Source of the DNA: Paracoccus albus
GTDB lineage: Bacteria > Pseudomonadota > Alphaproteobacteria > Rhodobacterales > Rhodobacteraceae
NCBI RefSeq assembly: GCF_027913035.1
Contig: NZ_CP115775.1
Location: 372,001 to 436,000, forward strand
Direction of reading: 5' to 3'
DNA length: 64,000 nucleotides
Below are positions 45,051 to 51,389 of the stretch, piece after piece (the first letter of the stretch is position 1; each line of letters begins with the position of its first letter). Below the pieces are notes generated by a model that was not told where the DNA came from, made no database searches, and was given only the letters and a program-made list of their open reading frames with translations. Made by a program: the position numbers and the translations under genes.

Positions 45051-45824
45051 TCAGCCTCGGAACAGCCCTTCGATTCGCGCGGCTTCTTCGGCCATGCCCC
45101 AGGGTGGATTGACCGTAAACATCCCCGATCCGACCATCCCATGGCCCGGTTTCGCTGGCGGGAATTGCACTTCTGATGTCAGCGCATCGGGAAAGGCCCC
45201 TTGTAATTTCTTATGCATCCGGCGCTCTCGCCCATCGCTCAGCAAGGGATACCACAGGATCAGCGTGCCGACATTCCATTTCCGGGCGATGTCTCCAATA
45301 AATGCTGGAATTTCCGCATAGTCCGACTTCACCTCATAGCTCGGATCGACAAGCATCAGTCCTCGCCTTGGGGTCGGCGGCGTCACCGATCTGGCCATCG
45401 CGAAACCGTCCTGTTTGTACAGTGTCGCATGGCCCGCGACCTCTGCCAGTGCCTCATGCTCGGCCGGGTGCAGCTCTGCCAGATGCGCGCTGTCGCCTTT
45501 GCGAAGGAAATGACGTGCAATCAAAGGCGAACCGGCATAGGCATCAGCGCCATAGCGCGCCCTGATTGCCCCAATCGCCCGCATCAGCGGATGCCCATCC
45601 GCCAGCCAGTTCTGCGCCTCTGCCCGTCCGATCCCGGCCGCGGCCTCTCCGGTTTTACGCGCCTCATCCGATGACAGATCGTATAATCCTCGTCCGGCAT
45701 GGGTTTCGAGATAACTCAACGGCTTATCCTTCGCCGTCAAGTAATCCATCACCCACGCCAACAGCGCGTGCTTATGCAAATCCGCGGCGTTCCCGGCATG
45801 GTAAATGTGCTGATAGGACAACAT
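45051..45824 (-). CDS. rlmJ: 23S rRNA (adenine(2030)-N6)-methyltransferase
   Basis: RlmJ methylates A2030 of 23S rRNA with SAM. The 257 residues match: YQHIYHAGNAADLHKHALLAWVM at the start (quoted as YQHIYHAGNAADLHKH), YLETHAGRGLYDL as SAM motif, GSPLIARHFLR, and MLVDPSYEVKSDY as the DPxY-type catalytic motif. It lies downstream of the hairpin array, separated by 35 bases and a terminator-like last hairpin. Confidence 0.95.
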   Translation of the reverse strand: MLSYQHIYHAGNAADLHKHALLAWVMDYLTAKDKPLSYLETHAGRGLYDLSSDEARKTGEAAAGIGRAEAQNWLADGHPLMRAIGAIRARYGADAYAGSPLIARHFLRKGDSAHLAELHPAEHEALAEVAGHATLYKQDGFAMARSVTPPTPRRGLMLVDPSYEVKSDYAEIPAFIGDIARKWNVGTLILWYPLLSDGRERRMHKKLQGAFPDALTSEVQFPPAKPGHGMVGSGMFTVNPPWGMAEEAARIEGLFRG

Positions 45825-45859
45825 TCGCCCTTATTTCCACGCCTGCGCAGAAATGAAAA

Positions 45860-45929
45860 GCGGCGACGCCCAGGGAGGAGGAGGGGCGCCGCCGCGACAA
45901 CGCTGGCCCAGGGAGGAGGAGGGGCCGCG
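45860..45929 (-). ncRNA. CcsR/cuckoo-like sRNA unit 5, ending in a terminator-like hairpin
   Basis: Hairpins 45901-45929 and 45860-45895 are five bases apart. The last stem (12 bp, one mismatch, G/C-rich) is followed on the minus strand by TTTTCATTTC, so this sRNA hairpin can also serve as the Rho-independent terminator of the whole DUF1127-sRNA transcript before rlmJ. Confidence 0.7.
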
Positions 45930-45936
45930 TATAACT

Positions 45937-46005
45937 GCGACACAGGCAGGGAGGAGGACGCCCGCGTCGCGCACACGAACCCAGGGAGGAGAAGGGGGTC
46001 CGCGT
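45937..46005 (-). ncRNA. CcsR/cuckoo-like sRNA unit 4
   Basis: Hairpins 45973-46005 and 45937-45970 pair through several G-U pairs (GCGACACAGGC with GCCCGCGTCGC), two bases apart. The leader CCTATACGCGG is nearly repeated before unit 5 (GTTATACGCGG). Confidence 0.68.
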
Positions 46006-46011
46006 ATAGGA

Positions 46012-46082
46012 AGCGACACAGACAGGGAGGAGAGGCCCGTATCGCTGACGTCACACCCTCGGGAGGAGGTGAGGGCTGACGT
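46012..46082 (-). ncRNA. CcsR/cuckoo-like sRNA unit 3
   Basis: Hairpins 46048-46082 (ACGTCACACCCTC with GAGGGCTGACGT, one bulge) and 46012-46046 (AGCGA/TCGCT base, imperfect above) are one base apart. UAAGAAUA precedes the unit, as before unit 1. The second stem is the weakest of the array. Confidence 0.65.
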
Positions 46083-46091
46083 ATTCTTACT

Positions 46092-46167
46092 AGCGGCGCC
46101 CCCGCAGGGAGGAGGAGGGCGTGGGCGCCGCTGTCACCACAAGGCTAAGGGAGGAGGTATAGCCTTG
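46092..46167 (-). ncRNA. CcsR/cuckoo-like sRNA unit 2
   Basis: Hairpins 46140-46167 (perfect CAAGGCTA/TAGCCTTG) and 46092-46132 (perfect AGCGGCGCCC/GGGCGCCGCT) are separated by 7 bases; both loops carry CUCCUCCC. Twelve bases separate it from unit 1. Confidence 0.72.
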
Positions 46168-46179
46168 TCGTATCTGGTC

Positions 46180-46250
46180 GGCGGCACCTCCAGGGAGGAG
46201 GAGGGGAGGTGCCGCCTAAACCCGGACCCAGGGAGGAGGGAGGGTCGGGT
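46180..46250 (-). ncRNA. CcsR/cuckoo-like sRNA unit 1 (nearest DUF1127)
   Basis: Hairpins 46220-46250 (ACCCGGACCC pairs with GGGTCGGGT, one bulge) and 46180-46216 (perfect 12-bp stem GGCGGCACCTCC) are 3 bases apart. It starts 10 bases after the DUF1127 stop, so it must be cut from the DUF1127 transcript. A UAAGAAUAGAAUA stretch precedes it. Confidence 0.75.
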
Positions 46251-46259
46251 ATTCTATTC

Positions 46260-46484
46260 TTACTTGCCCCAGGCCGCTTCGCTAGCGATCCGGGTGATCA
46301 TGCTGCGGTGGATGCCCAGGTCATCCAGTTCGCGTGCCGACAGGCTGGACAGTTCGGAAACGGTCTGGCGATAAACGGCGCGACGGGCGCGGGCTTCCTG
46401 CAGACGAGCAAACAGGCCCATGATGCCAGTTCCGGCGGCCCGTTCGTTGTGGGCGGTGTGGGTAAGAGTGTTCGTTGCAGCCAT
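46260..46484 (-). CDS. DUF1127 small protein (CcaF1-like)
   Basis: This 74-residue basic protein ends with the DUF1127 motif (RRAVYRQTVSELSSLSARELDDLGIHRS, quoted as RRAVYRQTVSELSSL and SARELDDLGIHRS). In Rhodobacter sphaeroides the DUF1127 protein CcaF1 is an RNA-binding protein encoded upstream of, and co-transcribed with, the CcsR sRNAs, and it influences their maturation. The same order here supports that role. ATG 46484 has GAAG nine bases upstream; an in-frame ATG at 46493 is possible. The stop lies 10 bases before the first hairpin. Confidence 0.88.
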   Translation of the reverse strand: MAATNTLTHTAHNERAAGTGIMGLFARLQEARARRAVYRQTVSELSSLSARELDDLGIHRSMITRIASEAAWGK

Positions 46485-46548
46485 TGTTTTCATCTTCGTC
46501 TATATCGGTTCGTATTCACGGTGCGGCGTATCCGCGCCGTTGGGATGA

Positions 46549-46576
46549 AGATGGACCCAATGCTGCGCTTGCACAA
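46549..46576 (-). promoter_or_regulatory. candidate heat-shock-sigma (RpoH-type) promoter of DUF1127 and the sRNA array
   Basis: On the minus strand TTGTGC (576-571) is followed after 16 bases by CCATCT (554-549), close to the CTTG / CCATNT pattern of RpoH promoters. The start site would be about 57 bases before the DUF1127 ATG. The Rhodobacter ccaF1-ccsR locus is reported as RpoHI/RpoHII-dependent, which makes this a fair guess. Confidence 0.35.
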
Positions 46577-47086
46577 CGTCCAATACCTCAATGCTGCCAT
46601 GCAGCAATTGCAATGCATCTCTGGGTTGTGCCGCTAATGTGACGGATTCGTTAAAGGAATTCTGATCACGCCGCCGTTATCGCGTGTCGTTTTCTCTGAA
46701 AACAGGCGTTTTTGTTCTCGGCCCGGATTGCTCATATTGCTGAATTCTGCGCTATCGCGGCAACGGTTCCGAGTGACGCTGCGTCACCAAACTCACTCAC
46801 CGTTCCGGCGAAATAATCTTATTTGCAGACCAGTTTTCTTTGCAGCCTGCTATGCGGGGCAACAGGACCGCTTTGTTGGGTGGAGAACAGGCGGCGCGAG
46901 ACGTGCTCAATGGCTGAATAGGATGCCAGTATCATGCGTTGTCTCGCGCGAGGGCTTTGGCGTCGTGACTGCACATCATGCAAACAGCTATGCGTACGCA
47001 TCGCAATAGCCCTGCTGACTGTAAATCTGGAAATCCGGTGTTCTCGCCGCGTTCCCAATCGGTCGAAAGCCGACCGAGACTCCGGC
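46577..47086 (+). other. non-coding stretch between DUF1127 and the mraZ leader
   Basis: No gene is supported in these 510 bases; open frames are short, Arg/Cys-rich and lack ribosome sites. A perfect 7-bp hairpin (TCGGTCG/CGACCGA) is at 47059-47077, and a small one (GCTGC/GCAGC) at 46593-46605. The region is less G+C-rich than genes around it and may hold further promoters or a small RNA. Confidence 0.5.
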
Positions 47087-47101
47087 TGGGAAAACGTGGG
47101 A
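47087..47101 (+). promoter_or_regulatory. MraZ-box-like repeat 1 (two TGGGA units)
   Basis: TGGGA-AAACG-TGGGA: two identical pentamers with a 5-base spacer, the spacing described for MraZ operators (TGGGN repeats, 10-bp period). A third unit would fall on TTGTC (47107-47111), which does not match. Confidence 0.35.
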
Positions 47102-47115
47102 ACGGGTTGTCCGAT

Positions 47116-47153
47116 GCCCGAATCACCGAGCCGTGACCTGTCGTGATTCGGGC
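47116..47153 (+). other. 11-bp perfect inverted repeat upstream of mraZ
   Basis: GCCCGAATCAC (47116-47126) pairs exactly with GTGATTCGGGC (47143-47153) across 16 bases. It is long enough to be an operator or an RNA stem. There is no T-run after it. Confidence 0.5.
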
Positions 47154-47200
47154 GGTTCTGCCCTGCTCAGGTGGGAAGATCGGCGTCTTTGTCAGCCTCG

Positions 47201-47240
47201 TCTGGAAATTTTTGGGATTTTCCGGGATTTCGTTTGGCAA
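47201..47240 (+). promoter_or_regulatory. MraZ-box-like repeat 2 at 10-bp spacing beside a promoter
   Basis: Four consecutive 10-mers carry GG at fixed or nearly fixed phase: TCTGGAAATT, TTTGGGATTT, TCCGGGATTT, then CGTTTGGCAA. The middle two have the TGGGN/CGGGN core with 5-base spacing expected for an MraZ operator, and they abut the TTGGCA element of the putative mraZ promoter. Confidence 0.45.
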
Positions 47241-47263
47241 GATCTAAAAACACTACATATTGT
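47234..47263 (+). promoter_or_regulatory. candidate promoter of the mraZ (dcw) leader, overlapping an AT-rich inverted repeat
   Basis: TTGGCA (47234-47239) and TATTGT (47258-47263) are 18 bases apart, suggesting transcription from about 47270 and a leader near 400 bases. The same DNA forms an inverted repeat: AGATC and AACACTA at 47240-47255 match TAGTGTT and GATCT at 47273-47285. Confidence 0.4.
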
Positions 47264-47269
47264 GTAAAA

Positions 47270-47672
47270 TTATAGTGTTTGATCTAGGACTGCTGCAGAT
47301 CGGACATGCGAATTTTTATGTTCTCGAATTGTTCACGGTCAATCACGAATGCTCACGCGGCGCCGGTCCACTCTTTTCCATTGCGTCCCATAAATTCCCA
47401 TGCCATCAAAGAAGCACGGAGACGGGCTAAAAGGGCGATCAAGACCCTGAAGGCGATAGCAGGCTTCATACAGGCACCCGCTTCCGAAAACGACGGTCCC
47501 AAATGTGCGAGCAGCACCTCCCCCAAGGTGGCACCAGGGACCGCCCCGCCAACGAGCGGGACCCAGAGATGGGAACGAGGGCGGCGGATCGGGCAGTGGC
47601 AGCGGCCCGGTCCGCCTTTCTTTTCCGGAGACGCCGGAAAGGAAGGGACAGGATCGAAGGAAGGGCCCGCCG
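47270..47672 (+). ncRNA. long structured mraZ leader, possible UpsM-like sRNA
   Basis: The stretch before mraZ has no supported gene but many stems: GGTCCC/GGGACC (495-500 with 537-542) enclosing CACCT/AGGTG (515-519 with 526-530), CCCGC/GCGGG (545-549 with 556-560), CCCA/TGGG (562-573) and a long stem at 47615-47646 whose right arm (GGAAAGGAAGG) lies just before the ribosome site. In Rhodobacter sphaeroides an extended leader of the dcw cluster yields the abundant sRNA UpsM. Position and structure agree; sequence homology was not tested. Confidence 0.4.
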
Positions 47673-48188
47673 GTGGCGCGCAAGTTCAGAGGCTCGGAAG
47701 AGGTAAAAGTGGATGGCAAGGGTCGCATGTCGATCCCGGCCCGCTTTCGCCGTATTTTCGAAGCCGGCGATCCTGACTGGAACCCCTCTGAACGGGTCCG
47801 CATGATCGTGGTTTACGGCCCGGATAGCTGGCAGAAGCTGGAATTTTACACCGTCGAAGCGGCAGAGCAGATCGACGAGGAAATCGACCGTTTGCCGCGC
47901 GGTTCGCAGGAACGCCTGTGGCTGGAAACCCTGATGAATGGTTTGGCCACCGAGGCGGAGATTGACACGGATGGTCGTCTGGTCCTTCCACAGAAGCTGC
48001 GCGACAAGATCGGTCTTGATAACGAAGCTTTCTTTACCTCCAAGGGTGATTTTATCGAGGTCTGGAATCCTGAAAGCTATTCCGCCTCCAGTGGCTCTCT
48101 TGAAGCGTTCATGTCGCAATTCCCGGACGATTTCGATCCGCGCAGTTTCCTTGCCAAACCTGCTGCGCCTGAAGGGACGGAGGGCTGA
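47673..48188 (+). CDS. mraZ: transcriptional regulator MraZ
   Basis: MraZ is an AbrB-like DNA-binding protein that represses the division and cell wall (dcw) cluster. The 171 residues contain two copies of the fold with [14 protein letters not shown] (about 12-25) and [14 protein letters not shown] (about 98-111). The start is GTG at 47673, 8 bases after GAAGGAAGGG; the frame is open further upstream but lacks family similarity. It is the first dcw gene, and TGGGA repeats upstream may be its own operators. Confidence 0.94.
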   Translation: MARKFRGSEEVKVDGKGRMSIPARFRRIFEAGDPDWNPSERVRMIVVYGPDSWQKLEFYTVEAAEQIDEEIDRLPRGSQERLWLETLMNGLATEAEIDTDGRLVLPQKLRDKIGLDNEAFFTSKGDFIEVWNPESYSASSGSLEAFMSQFPDDFDPRSFLAKPAAPEGTEG

Positions 48189-48192
48189 GGCA

Positions 48193-49185
48193 ATGGCCGC
48201 GCCCGCAAATCCCAAAGAAAATCCGCATATCCCGGTTCTCATCGAACCCTTGATTCGGGCTGTCGAACCTGTCTCTGGCGTCTGGATTGACGGCACCTTC
48301 GGTGCTGGCGGCTATACACGGCGCTTGCTGAAGGCCGGGGCGGAGAAGGTCATCGCCATCGATCGGGACCCAACTGTCTTCCGGATGGCGGCAGGCTGGA
48401 TTGACGAATATGGCGATCAACTGGAGCTGCGCGAAGGCACATTCTCGGACATGGACAGCATCGCGGGCGGTGTGGTTGACGGCGTCGTTCTGGATCTGGG
48501 CGTAAGCTCCATGCAGCTGGATCAGGCGGAGCGCGGCTTTTCCTTTCTGCGCGAAGGGCCGCTGGATATGCGGATGGGAGATGACGGTCCCGACGCGGCG
48601 GGTCTGCTGAACAGTGCAGACGAGGCTGAGATTGCCGATGTTCTGTATCATTATGGCGAGGAACGCGCGTCGCGGCGTATTGCCAGGGCGATAGTGGCTG
48701 CACGGCCGCTAAGCACGACGGCGCAGCTGGCAGAGGTTATAGCGAGCCAGTTGCCGCGCCCGAAACCCGGCCAGAGCCACCCGGCAACGCGCAGCTTTCA
48801 GGCGGTTCGAATCTGGGTCAACGACGAATTCGGTCAGCTGGCAGAGGGGCTTGCGGCAGCCGAGAGGGCACTGAAACCCGGCGGCAAACTGGCCGTGGTC
48901 AGCTTTCATTCGCTGGAAGACCGCGTTGTGAAGCGCTTTTTCCAGTCTCGCTCTGCGACCGCAGGCGGCGGTTCGCGTCACGCGCCCGCAGAGATCGTCG
49001 ATGCCCCGACGTTCACGCAGCCCTACCGTCGCGCAATTGGCGCTGACGAGGGTGAGTTGGCCGTCAATCCTCGCGCACGCAGCGCGTTCCTGCGGGTCGG
49101 CATTCGAACCGACGCCCCCCCGCGCGAACTTGACCGTGATGCCATTGCCTTGCCGCGCTTGCGGCAGAAGGGCGGTGCGCGATGA
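48193..49185 (+). CDS. rsmH: 16S rRNA (cytosine(1402)-N4)-methyltransferase
   Basis: RsmH (MraW) methylates C1402 in the ribosomal P site. The 330 residues match. SAM motif [15 protein letters not shown] is at 33-46, [18 protein letters not shown] is the family signature, and FKRFFQ-type sequence (VKRFFQSRS) and [10 protein letters not shown] are near the C-terminus. ATG 48193 is 4 bases after the mraZ stop. It overlaps ftsL by 4 bases. Confidence 0.97.
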   Translation: MAAPANPKENPHIPVLIEPLIRAVEPVSGVWIDGTFGAGGYTRRLLKAGAEKVIAIDRDPTVFRMAAGWIDEYGDQLELREGTFSDMDSIAGGVVDGVVLDLGVSSMQLDQAERGFSFLREGPLDMRMGDDGPDAAGLLNSADEAEIADVLYHYGEERASRRIARAIVAARPLSTTAQLAEVIASQLPRPKPGQSHPATRSFQAVRIWVNDEFGQLAEGLAAAERALKPGGKLAVVSFHSLEDRVVKRFFQSRSATAGGGSRHAPAEIVDAPTFTQPYRRAIGADEGELAVNPRARSAFLRVGIRTDAPPRELDRDAIALPRLRQKGGAR

Positions 49186-49571
49186 AGTCTATCCTCTACT
49201 TGCTGGTGGCAATGGTGGTCATGGGGCTGGCCTTCTGGGCCTATCGCGAAAATTACCGCACGCAGGACGCGCTGAACGAGATGGAGGCGGTCCAGCGTGA
49301 GATTGCCGGTTTGCGCGAACAACTGGTCGTGCTGCGGGCGGAATGGGCCTATCTGAATCGGCCTGCGCGTCTGCGCGAACTTGTGCGGCTGAACGCCGAT
49401 AAGCTCCAACTCGACCCGATCACCTCGGACCAGTTTATCGAAACCAGCAAAATTGATTATCCCCCGCCGCCGGTGAAGCACCCGCCGCGCCGGCCCGAGA
49501 ATTTCGTTCCGCCCACCGGGGGCGCCATTACCGACGATGATCCGACCCCGTCCGAACAGGAGGCCCAGTGA
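49182..49571 (+). CDS. ftsL: cell division protein FtsL
   Basis: FtsL is a bitopic membrane protein of the divisome that works with FtsB, FtsQ and FtsI/FtsW. The 129 residues show an N-terminal helix ([18 protein letters not shown]), a coiled-coil ([20 protein letters not shown]) and a Pro-rich tail ([17 protein letters not shown]). The family is poorly conserved, and the call rests on size, topology and place between rsmH and ftsI. Confidence 0.88.
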   Translation: MKSILYLLVAMVVMGLAFWAYRENYRTQDALNEMEAVQREIAGLREQLVVLRAEWAYLNRPARLRELVRLNADKLQLDPITSDQFIETSKIDYPPPPVKHPPRRPENFVPPTGGAITDDDPTPSEQEAQ

Positions 49572-51379
49572 TGATCCGTAAACCTTTGCGTCCATTGGCC
49601 CGCATTCTTCGCGCCAGAGAAACCGGTCAGGACCCCGATGAGATCGAGGCCGCAAACCGGGCAGAGCGACACGCGCAAATTCAGGACCGGGCGCGAAAGC
49701 GGGCCGAGGGTCGGCTGGTGTTCATGGCCCTTGGTTTTCTTGCGGCCTTTTCCGTCGTGGGGTTCCGAATGGGCGCCTTGGCGGCATCTGATCCGGCAGA
49801 GCCGCGCGCGCAGGCGACGGGTGCCCAGATCATCAGCCAACGCGCCGATATTACGGATCGCCGGGGACGGGTTCTGGCAACGAATATGCTGACCTATAGC
49901 CTGTATGCACAGCCTAACCAGATGGTTGATGGGCGCGGTGCTGCCGACGCGCTCGCACGGATCTTCCCGGACCTGGACCGCGAACGGCTGGTCAAGGACT
50001 TCACAGACCCAAAGCGCAAGTTTCTGTGGGTGAAGAAAAAGCTCAGCCCAGAGCAGATGCAGGCGGTTCACGATATTGGCGAACCGGGGCTGCTGTTTGG
50101 GCCGCGTGAAATGCGGCTATACCCGAATGGGCGCATTGCCAGCCATATTCTTGGCGGGTCCGCTTTCGGTGTCGAGGGCGTGAACAGTGCTGAAGTGATC
50201 GGCACGGCGGGCGTAGAAAAGGCCTTTGACGGATGGTTGCGCAACCCCGCGAATGAAGGTGCGCCGCTGACCCTTTCGATTGATCTGACGGCACAATCCG
50301 CGATGGAGGAGGTCCTGTCCTCTGGTATGCGCCGGATGAATGCGAAGGGTGCGGCCGGGGTGCTGATGGAAATCGAGACCGGCGAGATCGTGGCGATGGC
50401 CAGCCTTCCGGATTTTGATCCGAATGATCGTCCTCGTCCCGCACTGAAGGGCGATCCGTCGGACAGCCCGCTGTTCAACCGGGTGGTGCAAGGCCAGTAT
50501 GAACTTGGCTCGACCTTCAAGATCTTCCCGGTTGCGCAGGCGATGGACCTGAAACTGGTCAATCCGAATACGCATATCAACTCCAACAGTCCGATGAAGA
50601 TCGGCAAATACAATATCAATGACTATCACAACTACGGACCCAGCCTGTCTGTGTCGGATATCATTGTGAAGTCGTCCAATGTCGGAACGGTTCGGATTGC
50701 GCAGATGATCGGGGTGGAGCGGCAGAAGGATTTTCTTGAACAGCTTGGCTTCTTCGAGCCGACAAACGTCGAGATGGTCGAGGCGCCGACGGGCAAACCT
50801 ATCGTTCCGCCGCGTTGGCCTGCGGTGACGGCGGCGACGGTCAGCTTTGGCCACGGCCTTGCGGCCAGCCCGCTGCATCTTGCCTCGGCCTATGCGACGC
50901 TGGCCAATGACGGGCGCAAGGTCACGCCGACGCTGGTTCACGGCAAGAAACGCGCCGTGGGGGAGCGCGTGATTTCATCGGATGCAGCAAAGCTTTCGGT
51001 GAACCTGCTGCGTCAGGTCGTTGTGCGCGGGACTGCAAAATCGGGCAATGTCGAGGGCTATGAGGTGGCGGGCAAAACCGGCACTGCCGACAAGCCCCGG
51101 CCCGGCGGCGGCTACTATGACAATAAGGTGGTGGCGAATTTTGCATCGGTCTTTCCCTATGAAGACCCGAAATACGTGCTCGTCGTGACCTTGGACGAAC
51201 CAACCGGCCAGCTTGGCGGTGGTGAAAGCCGCGTTGCTGGCGCAACAGCCGTGCCGGTTGCGGCGGATGTCATCAGAAGGCTTGCGCCGATCCTTGGATT
51301 GCGCCCTGTCGGCACGACCGATCTGCCTGACATTGAAGCGCCGCCGAAAAACAAGGTAAAGGTCGCCGCGAATCACTGA
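49571..51379 (+). CDS. ftsI: peptidoglycan D,D-transpeptidase FtsI (PBP3)
   Basis: FtsI crosslinks septal peptidoglycan. The 602 residues show a cytoplasmic tail, one membrane helix (about 48-66), a pedestal domain starting with AQIISQRADITDRRG, and the transpeptidase domain. The serine nucleophile motif is S314-TFK317, followed by SSN (368-370) and KTG (502-504). ATG 49571 overlaps the ftsL stop; GTG one codon earlier is also possible. AGGAGG lies 9 bases upstream. Confidence 0.96.
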   Translation: MIRKPLRPLARILRARETGQDPDEIEAANRAERHAQIQDRARKRAEGRLVFMALGFLAAFSVVGFRMGALAASDPAEPRAQATGAQIISQRADITDRRGRVLATNMLTYSLYAQPNQMVDGRGAADALARIFPDLDRERLVKDFTDPKRKFLWVKKKLSPEQMQAVHDIGEPGLLFGPREMRLYPNGRIASHILGGSAFGVEGVNSAEVIGTAGVEKAFDGWLRNPANEGAPLTLSIDLTAQSAMEEVLSSGMRRMNAKGAAGVLMEIETGEIVAMASLPDFDPNDRPRPALKGDPSDSPLFNRVVQGQYELGSTFKIFPVAQAMDLKLVNPNTHINSNSPMKIGKYNINDYHNYGPSLSVSDIIVKSSNVGTVRIAQMIGVERQKDFLEQLGFFEPTNVEMVEAPTGKPIVPPRWPAVTAATVSFGHGLAASPLHLASAYATLANDGRKVTPTLVHGKKRAVGERVISSDAAKLSVNLLRQVVVRGTAKSGNVEGYEVAGKTGTADKPRPGGGYYDNKVVANFASVFPYEDPKYVLVVTLDEPTGQLGGGESRVAGATAVPVAADVIRRLAPILGLRPVGTTDLPDIEAPPKNKVKVAANH

Positions 51380-51389
51380 CGAGGCAAAA

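Larger units (their letters stand above)
45860..46250 (-). repeat. array of ten anti-Shine-Dalgarno hairpins (CcsR/cuckoo-type)
   Basis: Ten tandem stem-loops, 28-41 bases each, read on the minus strand directly after the DUF1127 stop. Every loop contains CUCCUCCC (plus strand GGGAGGAG at 45873, 45911, 45949, 45984, 46025, 46061, 46107, 46149, 46193 and 46231; period 35-46). Stem sequences differ between copies but stay paired (for example perfect 12 bp at 46180/46216 and 10 bp at 46092/46132). Short gaps (1-7 bases) within pairs and longer gaps (6-12) between pairs give five double-hairpin units, the layout of CcsR sRNAs of Rhodobacter sphaeroides. Confidence 0.85.

Noticed and set aside
45860..46250. 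CRISPR array
   Set aside because: The constant part is only about 8-10 bases in hairpin loops, the variable flanks pair with each other, and there are no cas genes. It is an RNA hairpin array.
46728..47009. 93-codon + strand frame between DUF1127 and mraZ
   Set aside because: No ribosome site, odd Arg/Cys-rich product and no family resemblance.
46494..47672. RNase P RNA or tRNA genes near mraZ
   Set aside because: I looked for the conserved RNase P and T-loop sequences on both strands and saw none.
47306..47776. 156-codon + strand frame overlapping mraZ
   Set aside because: It lacks a ribosome site, overlaps mraZ out of frame and has low-complexity Arg/Gly/Pro composition.
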